A stretch of DNA of 64,000 bases from Nymphalis io (taxonomy: Eukaryota; Arthropoda; Insecta; Lepidoptera; Nymphalidae), in assembly GCF_905147045.1 (NCBI RefSeq), contig NC_065891.1, positions 14,331,001 through 14,395,000 of the forward strand, in the 5' to 3' direction. Each line of letters begins with the position of its first letter. Within the stretch, counting starts at the first letter, position 1. Both the position numbers and the translations under genes were made by a program. Under the pieces are notes generated by a model. The model worked only from the letters and a program-made list of their open reading frames with translations. It was not told the DNA's origin and did no database searches. Of the stretch, positions 44,981-57,213 are shown piece after piece.

Positions 44981-45287
44981 TGAGTCACAGCATCACGGAG
45001 TAATTATTTTACTTATATAGTTAGCCGTCGATGTACATGAGTTATATTTGCAGTTTAATTTTGTAATTTTTAATTTAGGAGCAAAATATTATAAAAATAA
45101 AACAAAATATAGCCTAAAACATGGACTGATGATGTGATTAAAATAAAAAGTACAAAAACGAACGAAGTAACTGCAATGCACTGTCGATGAAAAAATGATA
45201 ATACACTAGTTTCTTATTACAATTAATATACGGTAACTTTATGGCGCCACTCGCGCTTTGCACACATAGCTCAGGAAACACACATTA

Positions 45288-45409
45288 TATTCATTTTTTC
45301 CTTTCCTTTCAGTGATTGTGCCGCCCGAATAACTTCTGCAAACACCACTGTTCACCCCTATGGGCTTGAATTCGTTAATGCTGATATCATCCGAATCAAT
45401 TTCGGTTAA
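45288..45409 (+). other. Candidate terminal exon with strong acceptor
   Basis: A pyrimidine tract TTTTTTCCTTTCCTTTCAG (ending 45312) directly precedes a GC-richer segment that stays open for 31 codons from 45314, reading ARITSANTTVHPYGLEFV and ending at TAA (45407-45409). The opposite strand is also open for 61 codons (45239-45424). There is no repeat similarity. The acceptor is among the best in the window, but the product is unrecognised. Confidence 0.28.
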
Positions 45410-45474
45410 GAGAATCAAACACAAAGAACCTATTTAAAGATTTTTTGTATCATCAAAATCATTAAATTTGTTCA

Positions 45475-45477
<3 letters not shown>

Positions 45478-45521
<44 letters not shown>
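45478..45521. repeat. (TA)n microsatellite at SINE-A tail
   Basis: About 21 TA units abut the 3' end of the minus-oriented SINE-A, exactly where its A-tail should be. Confidence 0.9.
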
Positions 45522-45526
<5 letters not shown>

Positions 45527-45814
45527 GAATAGGTAGGCGGACGAGAATATCAGCCACGTGATGGTAATTGGTCACCAATGCCCATAGCCATTGGCACTGT
45601 AAGAAATGTTAACCATCGCTTACATCACGAATGTGCTACCAACCTTCCCAGTGTGACTAAGATGTGAATGTCCTAAAGTGTCCCTTGTTTGTAATTACAC
45701 TGGCTCACTCACCCTTCAACCGGAACACAATACCAAGTACTGCTGTTTTACGGCAGATTATCTGATGAGTGGGTGGTACCTACCCAGACGAACTTGCACA
45801 AAGCCCTACCACCA
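45521..45814 (-). mobile_element. SINE-A copy, full length
   Basis: Minus-oriented from TTTATAGAATAGGTAGGCGG to AAGCCCTACCACC. It has an ACATCACGAATGTGCTACC variant and a small insertion ATGTGAATGTCCTAAAGTG. Confidence 0.93.
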
Positions 45815-46190
45815 TTGAATTTATAGATGAGGAGTTTATTTATAGAAGAGTAGAAAATATATTTAGCGTCCAAAAGTGAAATTTGTTTTATAAAAACCTA
45901 ACGATCTTTTTAAATGTTTAACACCAAATCATACAAATTGATGTAAATTGCTGACTCAATTACGCCTAAAAATCCAAAAAAACATAATTGAACACATTCA
46001 ACAAAAATCACAAGTTGCATAATGAATTAATTACTTTACCTTTCTGTCCAACAACAAAACGGCGATGAAATTAGCACGAGTATTTTTTTAACAACCCTGT
46101 TATAGGTATCAATGAATATAACTATATATATTTTAAAAGAATATTAGAAAATGCCTATTTTAAGGAATTACTTTTATTCCTATTTACCCC
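45815..46190. other. Stretch without recognised gene
   Basis: AT-rich unique DNA. No repeat, RNA gene or coding-like frame recognised. Confidence 0.4.
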
Positions 46191-46194
46191 TCCA

Positions 46195-46300
46195 GTTAAG
46201 TGTTCAGCTTGTAGGAGCAGGGATGACAATATCCCAAGGTCAGGATCGAACCTGCGAATTTAACATCGCTCTACCTTTGCGCTGTTGAGGCTTAATCGCT
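46195..46300 (-). mobile_element. Possible tRNA-derived repeat fragment (family E)
   Basis: GGTCAGGATCGAACCTGCGA looks like a reversed pol III B box, followed by GCTCTACCTTTGCGCTGTTG. The upstream words GGGATGACAATATCCC recur as GGAATGACAATACCCC at about 55000. Only two pieces are available, so the family is tentative. Confidence 0.35.
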
Positions 46301-46910
46301 GTTTATTGCAATATATAGATTATATATGTCGTATGGAAATTTTACAGTAAAATGGTGAAAAGCACGTTTCATGTAATCCCGTATAGATCTGATTTATTTT
46401 AATTTTAAGCGGTGCTGATCGTATCAGACTAAATGTAACGAGTATTTTTGTAAGTTACACATGAGGTATAAGCGTCGCTATTTTATTCTATTTTTTTAAA
46501 TTAAATAAAATAACTATTTATTTTTTTACTTCAACAATTAAGTAATAGTAGAAGTTATTTTAGAACATATTTAATTACATTTTGCTTAAGACATCTTTTC
46601 GATTTTTATTTCAATCCTACAAGTAAATGCTTGAACTGGGTTGGAATCATATTCCCTACACGTATAATATAAAATGTATATCTAAGGCTTCCAACTCCAA
46701 CGTTCGAGGCTTAAAGTTAAACTTTTTACTTACACGGGAATAGTTCTACTTTTCTGCTTCTAAAAAATATAGAATTATTTATCTTTAATAATATGATTTA
46801 CAAAGCTTTTAAAATTCACTATTTCTTGGCTCTCTTTACAAATGTTTCTTAATTGATTAAATTTATACATAATGTTCAGGATACTGTAATGTTTTAAAAG
46901 ATCCATATAT
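46301..46910. other. Stretch without recognised gene
   Basis: AT-rich. Nothing recognised. Confidence 0.4.
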
Positions 46911-47140
46911 TTTTATAAAAAAGGTATGCGAACGGGCAAATGATCTACCTTATAGTAAGGGGTCATCACTGCCTATACACATTGGTGCTGTAAGAAACAT
47001 TAAACGTTCCTCACCGCCAATGCACCACCAACCTTGGCAAGTAAAAAGTAATATCCCTTGTGCCTATAGTTACACTGGCTTACTCGCACTTCAAACTGGA
47101 ACAGTAGTAAATATTGCTGCGCTGATACATCTGTTCGAAC
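46911..47140 (-). mobile_element. SINE-A copy, old, 5'-truncated
   Basis: The minus strand has TATAGTAAGGGGTCATCACT, CCAATGCACCACCAACCTTG, CCCTTGTGCCTATAGTTAC and CACTTCAAACTGGAACA in SINE-A order. The 5' third is missing. Confidence 0.8.
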
Positions 47141-47891
47141 TATATATTTATTTTGTCTTGAGGCGACAGTTCATTTAGCATTTTTGCGTAACTGGATCGC
47201 TATGTTTGACCAAATATTTGCTGTATACACTAGTGTTACAACCAAACACAATTTCAAGAGGCCTTTGATCTGCAGTAGTTACTTTATTTCATTACTTTAA
47301 ACAAATATACCGCCTCTCAATATTGTCAAATAATTATATTTAATTTCAAACATCTGTTAATATATCCGAGACAATAGCAATCATTTAAACCAGAATCATC
47401 TTTAGTCAACAAAGAGCTGTGAACAAGCTGCACCAATTATGAAATTATCTTTAAAGACCATACCAAATAACGTTATTACACAGAGAAAACGTAATACCTT
47501 TTATAAATATATCGATTGTATCCTAGTCTTTGTTGTATATATGGTATTATTTGAATATACTTAAATACAAAATACGACCAAAAATAATTAAAGTTTACAA
47601 AAAGTGATAGCTCAGAGATACAATCGATATTTCAACTACAAATAGAAATTTAATTAAAAACTTTCGAGGTGCTTTCGAGTTTATATCAAATGTTAAAAAA
47701 TATATTCCCTCACGATTAAACCTCTAATGGCAATGTCTGTCTAATGTTATTTAAATTTACAATAAAATATTGCACTTTGTACATTTTTATAGTAAGTTAA
47801 GAAAAGTAAACGTATAAAAAGCTTCCAACGTTGGAAATATTTCCTTACATTAACAATTACAACACCATTGGGCTTGTAATTGATGGGCATC

Positions 47892-47932
<41 letters not shown>

Positions 47933-50900
47933 GAGTGGATACATTTTATCTGACCCTTGAACTTTGAATTTGTTAGGTTTAAAAATTTATTCTTAAAAAT
48001 GATTATTTCATTTGGAATTTTGCTAACGAACATTTATTTCATGTAAATAAAATCTAATTTGCTTGTTCAAAATATTCGTTTGTATTTAAAGCGCAAATAC
48101 ACGGCGAGATTGTTTCGTATTAACGATTTAAATTTAATTACGAAAACAATGTTGGTTTTAATTAATAAAATAGAATTAATTGTTCGAGGAAATCAGCAAA
48201 ATTACATTCTTCTCTCCTTATGTTTGTTATGGAACGATAAATTTAACGGTTATTGGTATCTCCAGAGATTAATAAATCGTGACAGGTCAAGCAACAATGT
48301 GTCCTGAAAACATATTTAGCGAGCGATATTCTGCAGCTTTGGAATCATATTTTGTTTATTTTGTAGGCACTTTTGGTGTTTAACTTTATTTGAAAGAACT
48401 ATTTGCCTACTTGTTTCATAAAGTTTACATGCTATGTTTGAATGTCATATTGGCATAGTGGCGTGTATATCAGGCTGTTAATAATGATGTACAGGTTGAC
48501 ACCCCAGTTTGGGCCAATAAAATGTTATTTTGTTTGTTGAGAAATTCTCTGTACCTGCATTCAGGTCGTACCGGATTAGTTATAACATCGTATTATGAGA
48601 GCAAAGAAATAAAGTGCAGTTATGTGTTCGCATACACTTTTCTAATGAAATAGGTGTCCCTTGTGAATTGTCAAATGCACAAAATAAGAATTTTTTATGA
48701 TATTTAAAATTTCTTGTTTTTTAAACGTTATATTTTTTTAAATTTCGTAATCACATATATTACTATCATACTTGAATATATTATATTTAAAACGTAAAGT
48801 TATAATTCCAAAAATCCAAATTCAATTTCCACTTAATTTTATCAGTAAAATTCTATCAAAACATAATAAAAGAGCTAATTAATTAATGGTGTAAATATAC
48901 TCTATAAATTGAAGCTTCACGACCACTTTACGAAGAACTCTGTTTTAATAGTGATTACAAAACCACATTTAAAAGTTAAGCTTTAACACTGGTCGCAAAT
49001 GAAATAAGTCGTACCCGCAGTTATCATTTTCCTTGGGTTACCTTTTTAGGAATACAAAGCGGTATTATTATTATTATAAGTACAAACCCTCGAAGGTAAA
49101 AGCCTAAAATAGGCATTTTAATTGTTATACTATACCATCACGTTAGTTAGGAGTTGTAATCTAGTTTTATTTTAAATTTATATTAAATATAACTCAAAAT
49201 ATACTTTATTCAATACTTTTGCTTAGTTATTCTACATGGATGAATTAAATGTAAAACTGTCAGCCTGTCTGCCAGAAATTCAGTTTATATGTATTGCATT
49301 GATTTATTTCTTTGTATTTTATTGTGTATTTATTAGTCATTATCCATATACATATATATAAAGCTATTAGTATATTATTATTATTAGCTTTATATATATA
49401 TAATATTAAAATTTTCATTAAAAATGAACCATTATTCAACAAATCTTTTTAATTAGTATAGTCATATTCTTCTCGTCTTAAAATAAGGTAAAGTTTCATA
49501 TTCCATACTTAATTATAAGGAAAAACGCGTAGATGGTATCAAATGATTTACATTCTTTCCTTTTGTGAGTTTTAGATTAAAATTTATGTAGATTGCCTTG
49601 TAAATAGCTCGTGAGATTGCAAAGAGGCGCGCAGCCAACGGCAATGCTACCTTTGTAATGTTCACTGTTACTTTGTTGAAATAACGCACTGCCCGCGACC
49701 TATTTATTACTAAAATAACTGAAAATGCTTTTAATATTTGTATGCGCATTATGTTTGGTCATTATTTCTTGGTGACGTGACTTCGACGCCTTTGTTCTAT
49801 GATGACGGAAACCCTTGTACCCGTCAGTTATTCTACACACACCCATCCTACATACATCATCCTATACACATACACACCACATTGCACACGTACACATGTT
49901 CAAACGTACAGTGTGGTAAATTACATTCATGCATCTTTAATTGTATTAGAATTTATACAGCGATAACCGAACATTTGAATCTAAATTCTGCTTAAAGCAA
50001 TAAATTATTGTGCTTTTGTAAATCAGTTCGGAAGACGCTGTCAACTGTGGTACAGTTAACACTAGTTCAGTCGTCAACGTAACATCTCTTATAATGTACT
50101 AATAATATATTCATTGCTATTGTCTCACTTAGATTAGGATATGTTTGTGAAATGAACTGCGATAAATAAATATTTATTGTGATGATGGTAACAAAATACG
50201 TATATTGTAGCCAATAATACTATGATTACAGACTTGTATAAATTTATAAATAGTACATATTTACACTTTTTACTGCACCGCCTCTCTGGGAACAACGCTA
50301 CTGAGCGATAAGGCTTTCTTATTGTACATACATATGCATTTTTATGATAAGTGCATATGCATTTCTTTTATATATGTGTGGTGTACAATTAAAGATTGTC
50401 TTTGTATTTATCTTACCAGCTCAAATAAATTATCGAAACGTCTCTCGGTCACGTCTGTGGATACTAGAATGAATAAAATAATATACTACCAAACAGCAAG
50501 ATCTACTTTGTATTGATATAATCTAATTTAAACGTTTATTTTATGTACAAGAATTGTAGTATCTCAGTTTCAAACGTTGGCCACGCATCACGTCGCTGTG
50601 AGGTCCATATAGTCTTCAAATTTAGCTTTAGTCTAATTTTGGTGGATGAACCAAAGTTGAAGTTGGATTGAAAAGTAATACATAGGAGCTCCATTTTATC
50701 AGCTAACACGATGAAATTTTGAGTCATGTAAAAATACTCTAATTGGAGATGACTGCGATGGTAGAAATGCTTGCGTTTTGGTGATTATTTTCATTAATTG
50801 TCATTACCTCAGTCCTATATTCCACTAATTTTTAACCTTTACCAACGTGACCACCAAAGAGAACTGTTAGTCCACAGAGCTTGTAGCGTTTTTTAATAAT

Positions 50901-51494
50901 AAAAAAAACTTGTGTTGAGTAATATGCTTTATAATTAATGTCCGATTTAGATTAAAAACAGAACTGTAAAAAATAATGTCAAACAAAGTGTTGTAAATAG
51001 GCACCAAAACGGCCAGGTCTATCTCCAAGAGGACATACTTGAAATGTTATTGTAGTTAGGAAAATCACATTTCACTAATTAAAGTGCCTTATTATATTAT
51101 TATTTATTAAAAATAAATTATTAATCCTGTTTATGTCAATGAATATGTCCGATATAAAGGCGTCAATTTCAGGATAGATTCACGAACGACATTTTTACTG
51201 CATCGTGTGAGTTGATCAATAAAAGTTCATGTACATTAAATACAAGACGATTCTGTCGAAGCGTTCTCACACACCAATCACTTCTCCCTGTTTTGCTGTC
51301 GTCTATAAAATATTTACAACTCAGAATAAGAACCAGGTGAATAGAACGACACGCCAATAAAATTGTGGTTATATGATTCAATAACTTGATATTTTACTAG
51401 TTTCGATCAGATTGTTTAAGTGTATCATATATTTTTTATTAATGTTATTTTAACCAAACATGTTAATATGTAGTGGAAGTTGGGGACTCAAGCC
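47141..51494. other. Long stretch without recognised gene
   Basis: Over 4 kb almost free of SINEs. It contains a (TA)17 run at about 47895-47929 and an AT-rich 15-bp hairpin (49352-49366 with 49385-49399). A GC-richer patch at 49600-49700 includes a 78-codon minus frame rich in basic and aliphatic residues (49513-49749), and there is a (CAYACA)-like stretch at about 49835-49890. None is convincing as a gene. The scarcity of repeats is itself notable. Confidence 0.45.
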
Positions 51495-51670
51495 TACGCA
51501 AGTTATTAAATTTTCACGTGTTTATTTTTTCGTTTATAATTCGTTTTGTGCTCGGCGGTAAAAAGTCACTGGGATGAAGTTTTGACATACGTTTTAACCG
51601 ACGGACATTCATTGTAGCGAGATGGAATAAGCGAGTGGAGGCCATAGCCCACCACTAGGACAAACATACT
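51495..51670 (+). mobile_element. SINE-B copy, old
   Basis: TTTTCACGTGTTTATTTTTT, CGTTTATAATTCGTTTTGTG, CTCGGCGGTAAAAAGTC, GCGAGATGGAATAAGCGAGT and GGCCATAGCCCACCACTAGG keep SINE-B order with many changes. The head is degraded. Confidence 0.7.
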
Positions 51671-51788
51671 AAGTTTTAGAAATCCAAAAATTAGCAAATC
51701 CGTAATTTTATTTATATTATACTGTTAAGATTATCAGTAAGTATTTTACAATCATTACTTTTATTATAACAAATTTGCTAAGAAGCTT

Positions 51789-52086
51789 GAAGCCGAGATG
51801 GCCTAGTGGTTAGAACGCGTGAATCCTTACCAATGATCGTGGGTTCAAACCCGGGCAAGCACCACTGAATTTTAATGTGCTTAATTTGTGATTATAATCG
51901 TGCTTGACGGTGAAGGAAAACATCGTGAGAAAACTTGCATGTAACTAATTTAATTGAAATTATGTCACATGTGTACTCTACCAACCCGCATTGGAGCAGC
52001 GTGGTGGAATAAGCTCCAAACCTTCTCCTCAAAAAGCGAGAGGAGGCATTAGCCCAGCCGTGGGACATTAACTGATACTGTATAAT
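51789..52086 (+). mobile_element. SINE-B copy, full length with duplication
   Basis: Head GCCGAGATGGCCTAGTGG and GGGTTCAAACCCGGGCAAGC. End TGGGACATTAACTGATACTG. AAATTTGCTA flanks it (51771-51780 and 52087-52096), and the match extends outward to 14 of 15. About eight bases of unknown origin lie between the left duplication and the head. Confidence 0.95.
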
Positions 52087-52519
52087 AAATTTGCTATCCA
52101 GTTATTAATTTCTCGCTTATAATATAACTGTTACATATATTTTTCATCCGGGTGAATGTCCAAAGTTAAAACTAAATTAGTTTAAATAACAGTCTACAGA
52201 GAGAGCGAGCAGATATTCCTTTGCCAAGAATTTTGAAACTTGTAGAACTTTGACACTTTCGACAAAACTGTCCCCGAAATACCATCAGTTTAAAGTTTAG
52301 TTTTACAGTACAGATCTAAGAATATAGTATCTTATATATATTTCATGTCTTTAACGTGATTTTGAGGAAATTGTTCGTGCCAAATTAGCAAACAAAATGA
52401 AAACGAATTGAGTTCTGCAGTACAATTCCGTAAGAACTTACTCATGAAATGTTGAAAGCCTTACTGTGATACTCTATTTTGACGCGTGTATCTTTTACAG
52501 GTCATACATCACCATCAGG

Positions 52520-52754
52520 TTTCACGCCGAACGTTGTGGGATCGATACCCACCTAGGACAGACATTTTTGTGCGTGAACGTGTCTGTTTGTCCTGAGTTT
52601 GGGTGTAATTATCTATATAAGTATATATTTACAAAAGAAAAGTAGTATATGTCGTATATCAGTTGTCTAGTTTCCATAGTACAAGCTGGATCTACTTAAT
52701 TTGGGATCAGATGACCGTGAGTGAATAATGTCCCAGGATATTATTATTATTATA
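52520..52754 (+). mobile_element. SINE-D copy, 5'-truncated in the tRNA head
   Basis: Begins at TTTCACGCCGAACGTTGTGG, i.e. in the anticodon loop of the head, and keeps a damaged B box (GGGATCGATACCCACC), the whole body (TGTCTGTTTGTCCTGAGTTT) and an (ATT)n tail. Confidence 0.87.
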
Positions 52755-53243
52755 CGTATTTAAATGACAAAAGTAATACATTGGTCATAATAACAATTCT
52801 ATAACACACGCTTCAAAATATTATATCATCATAAGTCAGTTGTCAACATTTCACGGGTGAGTAATGAAATGAGTTCTATTCTGTAAATAGCACAGCTGTT
52901 TCCTGCGATGAATTTTGACTTTTATATTTTTATAATCATCGAGTTTCATTTACGACAAAATTAGGAGTTACTATTAATAAATACTGGCAGTCATAGAATT
53001 TGTTTGATTTTTAAACATACTTTATTCGAGTAGACCCAATGAAATTTCCATAATTATTGTGCTCTTATTTATATCACAAAACTTATATGTTACAACGATA
53101 AGGACTTTAAAATATTTACAATTTCAAAGTAAATGTTTCCTTCTATTACAACTCGTTATAGTACTATTGTTGATATTATTACAGGTCATGAGCCGAGGTG
53201 CGCTCTCGTAGGAACCTCGCTCCCCGCTACAAATATATTAAGT
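52755..53243. other. Stretch without recognised gene
   Basis: AT-rich. 53171-53231 includes GAGCCGAGGTGCGCTCTCGT, slightly GC-rich, with nothing else. Confidence 0.4.
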
Positions 53244-53623
53244 TTTGACTGCCTCGTTGTTCTAGTGGCTTGATATAAGGCCGCAGACCCGAAGGTCCTG
53301 GGTTCAATTCCCAGGTTGGGCCAATAAAAAGTTATTGGGTTTTTCTGTTAGAAAAATTCTCAGTGGCAGCCCAGAGTCTGGAAGTTGGAAGTGTGTACAC
53401 TCCCGTGCCTCGGAAAGCACGAAAAGCCGTTGGTCCTGCGCTTGAACTCTTTCCGATCGTGTCGGATTGCCATCCCATCGGATTATGAGAGTTAGGGAAT
53501 AGAGAGTGCACCTGTGTTTGCGCACACACTTGTGCACTATAATATCTCCTGCGTAGTTGGCTAATCTCTCTTGAGATTGGCCGCCGTGGCGGAAATCGGT
53601 CTGGAGGACATTATTATTATTAT
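53244..53623 (+). mobile_element. SINE-C copy, full length with 10-bp duplication
   Basis: Head TGACTGCCTCGTTGTTCTAG and AGGTCCTGGGTTCAATTCCC (A- and B-box parts). Body GGGTTTTTCTGTTAGAAAAA, CACTCCCGTGCCTCGGAAAG. End AATCGGTCTGGAGGACATTA with an (ATT)n tail. TATATTAAGT flanks it (53234-53243 and 53624-53633). The two minus frames over it are artefacts. It is the best reference copy for the family here. Confidence 0.95.
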
Positions 53624-54433
53624 TATATTAAGTACAATATTTTTTTAGATATGTATGAACGGATTTATTTACTGTCGATAGGTTTATATTTAACCAAAAT
53701 CATGTTTTACGGTGGCTACTGATGAACGCTAAGATGGAGCGAGCATTCGTAGGAGATGTCTAATCACTCTTGCCTTGAAGTTTCATTCAACATGTGGTCT
53801 ACGTGATAATACTTCGGGCGTAAAAAGTAGGGCTGGTTTTTAAGAACAAACTTGAAACTCACCGAAGAACACTATCTCGGTATATCAATAAAGTGATATA
53901 CGACATTGATTTTAATAATTTTAGCACTTATAAGAAGTAGGTACACATCAAAGTATAATAAGTCACAAAGCCTACAGAAAAAGTACTTTAGTATAATACG
54001 ATTGTCATAAGATGAATCAATGGTATTAACAGTTCTATTTATATTAGCGGTTAATTGTCTAGACCAATCTATTATAGTTAACAGATAAATCTCTATAGCA
54101 ATTTAATAACGCTTTTAAGTGAAAATATATAAGGTGCATCGGTATGTAGTAATTTTAAAAATGAATTTGTCTAGGTTACTCATTTTTCAAAAAACTATAA
54201 ATAATTTTATTTAAGGAATTAAAAAATAAATAAAAATGACATATATACAAAAAAGGTGTGTGTATCAAAGCGAGTGACGCCGCGAATATAACTCACACTG
54301 AATAAATTGTTTGCGCATAAAAATAGACCAGGGGTATCAAAATGTTCATTTTCAGGTATCTCAAGTGAAGATGAAAATGAGGCGGAACACATAAATCACT
54401 GTCAGGGGCCTCATGAACGTCGCGATAACTTAC

Positions 54434-54569
54434 ATTCGTCGCGACTCCACAGAAAAATGCGAGAAAAATATACTTAAATACGAGAAGTTTTCCGCGAATT
54501 CGGTGAAGAACTTGAACAGACGTGCCGAGTACTTTCACTTTACACGAACGAAGTCATTGATACTTTATA
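54434..54569 (-). promoter_or_regulatory. Candidate TATA promoter and first exon with GTAAGT donor
   Basis: On the minus strand TATAAA (plus 54564-54569) is followed by about 100 nt of GC-richer unique sequence and then by ACGAAT/GTAAGT, a donor-consensus site (intron from 54433). The open minus frame across the segment lacks an ATG and contains a hydrophobic run, KYIFLAFFCGVATN. If real it would be a 5' UTR exon. No downstream partner exon can be joined with confidence. Confidence 0.25.
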
Positions 54570-54924
54570 GACGGGCGTTAATGGTTTCCTCGTAATTGCT
54601 CGTATTAAAAACATTTTCATAATTCTTATTTTATTTTAATTATAGTTGAATGAGGGTCGCATTCTTTTCTTTCAGAGGTCAAGCTTGCTTTATACCATCG
54701 ATATAGATGAGTGTATTAGCCATGAAAGCGTAACAGACAGAATTAATGTCGCAATTATACAGAAATTAATATTTTTACATACATACAATGAGTAGGATAA
54801 TCATCTTAACGAATGCGCTAGTACATCGCTTCGTTCTGTTTTTATTTGGAAACTTCGTTGGTTTATATCCTAGAATTTATTGCTTTATTTAATGTAATAA
54901 TATACAGTTTAATCCCCTTATAAA

Positions 54925-55235
54925 AAAAAGTTACGGTCGGGTAAACCCCGTCAGGAACAAAGTTCTTTGCGATATTTTTTCGACTCAAAACAAAGCTTAT
55001 GGTTGGAATGACAATACCCCTACCCCAATTCGATCCTGGGGTTCGATATTGCCACTATGCGTGTGGGTTGCATGCCGGCTCGTAAGCCGTAGCGTGTTAG
55101 GTACTCTCAGGCCTTTTCTATACCCCTTTCGTGATATTTTACAAATTGGTACAGATAAGGTCACAAGATATATAACCTATCCGGGTGCGAGTCCGAATTC
55201 GGCAAAAACTAATAAATAAATAATAATGTAATAAG
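54925..55235 (+). mobile_element. Possible tRNA-related repeat (family E)
   Basis: GGTTGGAATGACAATACCCC, CCAATTCGATCCTGGGGTTC, GGCTCGTAAGCCGTAGCGTG and later ATCCGGGTGCGAGTCCGAAT are GC-rich against the flanks and partly match the fragment at 46.2 kb. It ends in AATAAATAAATAATAATG. Identity is tentative. Confidence 0.35.
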
Positions 55236-55239
55236 ATGA

Positions 55240-56437
55240 CGAATAAATATTACCTAATAATATAATACAATTTGGAGTTTCTTAAATTTCATATTTGGTA
55301 CAGAAGTGGTAGTGCACGAAATATGACAGCTTTGCTCGCGAAGTGTTCAGACAAATGGAAAGAGGCGGATTCTTTGAACATAACTCGCACTGTCAGATGA
55401 GTATGTTATTTATTTGCATCCAGTCGTTCTCATTTTCTCTATATGCTTAACGGCGATATTTTCGTATAGTAGACGTCAGGAGTTATCTACACAAAACTGG
55501 CCACAGATTTTTTTAAGTGCAAATGGTAACCCCAGGATATTTTTCAGAAGGTCCGTTAATGTTGATAACAGTACCAACGTCTATGAGCGGTGTTCTTTTT
55601 CGATTAGTTCTGTTAACAAGAAATCGATAAAATTTTAATAAAAAAGATGATTTTGCTATAGTTTAAAAATAATAACAATTCTCGTGAAATTCTAATATGT
55701 AACAAAAAAACTGGTTGAGTATTTTTGTTTTTTCGTGTTTAGGTATTTTACGTAACGATAGTAATTTTACTTTGGTCATCATAAACAAGTGTGATACTTG
55801 AATATTGAATAAAACACTTTTGAATACTTTGCAATTCAAATCCTACCTAGCATTTTACATAAAGGCTTGATTATAACGTTGTATAAGTTATACAAAAGTT
55901 TTTACAACAAACGTATTTCCGCTAACATCAAAGGAAACGGAAATATTTTAATAGCAGGAGAAATTCAATTCTGTCGTAAATTTCAAAATTCTAAGTAGAA
56001 AATAGAACGATATTATTAACTTTAGAATTAATTACTATTTTTTTTAATTATAAACCACCAGTGTTACTTAAATAAATGAATGAATATGGCATGAACGTCA
56101 AACACGGCGTAGTGTTATCTTACACTTTTATTATATAAAATAAAATTATTCCGTTCCCAATTATTGTATTTAATTAAACGCTAATTTGACATAACGTGTA
56201 AAACGGTTAATTTCCATACGATGAAATTTCTTATTCCGTTCTTGTTGTGGTTTTAATTCAGGACGTTCAGTGAGGTGTCGCGTGACGAAGCTTGATGATC
56301 TGTTGTTCATTTCTCGGCTAATGTTATTTGTAATTTCTCAGCTGACTTGCTATTTATTAAAAGAGTTGGCGTTTTAATATAAATGAATGTAAAATTATGT
56401 TTGTGTTAATAATAAACGTTGTTTTAAGTGGATTTCC
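55240..56437. other. Stretch without recognised gene
   Basis: Mostly AT-rich. An ATG at 55322 opens 25 codons (ALLAKCSDKWKEADSLNI) ending in TGA next to a donor-like GTATGT. This is too short to call. Confidence 0.4.
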
Positions 56438-56734
56438 TGGTGGTAGGGCTTTGTGCAAGCTCGTCTGGGTAGGTACCACCCACTCATCAGATATTCTACC
56501 GCAAAACAGCAATACTTGATATTGTTGTGTTCCGGTTTGAAGGGTGAGTGAGCCAGTGTAATTACAGGCACAAGGGACATAAAATCTTAGTTCCCAAGGT
56601 TGGTGGCGCATTGGATATGTAAGCGATGGTTGACATTTCTTACAATGCCAATGTCTAAGAGCGTTGGTGACCACTTACCATCAGGTGGCCCATATGCTCG
56701 TCCGCCTTCCTATTCTATAAAAAAAAAAAAAAAA
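56438..56734 (+). mobile_element. SINE-A copy, full length, young
   Basis: From GGTGGTAGGGCTTTGTGC to TTCCTATTCTATAA plus a poly(A) of about 17. It carries the exact 18-nt motif CCACTTACCATCAGGTGG (56671-56688). The 105- and 61-codon minus frames are repeat artefacts. Confidence 0.95.
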
Positions 56735-57213
56735 TGCAGGTTTATACTTCTTCTGTATCTAATCCCTTTACAAGGATTCGCCTTTCCTGGTTGTTGCGCG
56801 TCAAGATATACTATCTTGTGTTGTTTTAACCTCCAGCTGTGACCATTTTTTTACTAACGTCCATTGTGTGAGTAGCGAGAGTCCTCTCCCTTTTTTATCC
56901 TTTATTGCCAAAGCCCTTTTTGTGGTGTAATCTTTATTTCATCGCATGCATGCCCAAACCGGCACTCAATAATCTTGTAAAAATGTCTACCTTGAAGAAT
57001 GTGCTCATTTATTACAAAGGTTGTGAAGCCCGTTAGGGCAATCACACATAAACACGTTACAATATCGTGACGTGGCACGTTGCGACATCGCGTAACATTG
57101 CGATGTCGTGTCGTGTAAATCAACGTTGCACGTTCTAAAAAATCATGTATCACATCTTGCTCATCTTGCGATGGCGAGCGTAATTGCAGATGAAATATGA
57201 ATAGATAAAAGCT
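56735..57213. other. Stretch without gene; GC-richer centre
   Basis: Around 57040-57130 the sequence is richer in CG words (CGTGACGTGGCACGTTGCGA, CGCGTAACATTGCGATGTCG). The 130-codon minus frame 56902-57294 is the longest frame outside the LINE, but its start lies in the SINE-B to the right and no motif is visible. Not called. Confidence 0.4.

Noticed and set aside
49340..49400. 15-bp AT hairpin as a microRNA precursor or MITE
   Set aside because: The stem is largely a TATA repeat with an 18-nt AT loop and no duplication of a target site.
52505..52520. CACCATCAGG at the SINE-D 5' junction as evidence for a SINE-A/SINE-D template switch
   Set aside because: Only about 10 bases match and no further SINE-A sequence lies upstream, so chance is likely.
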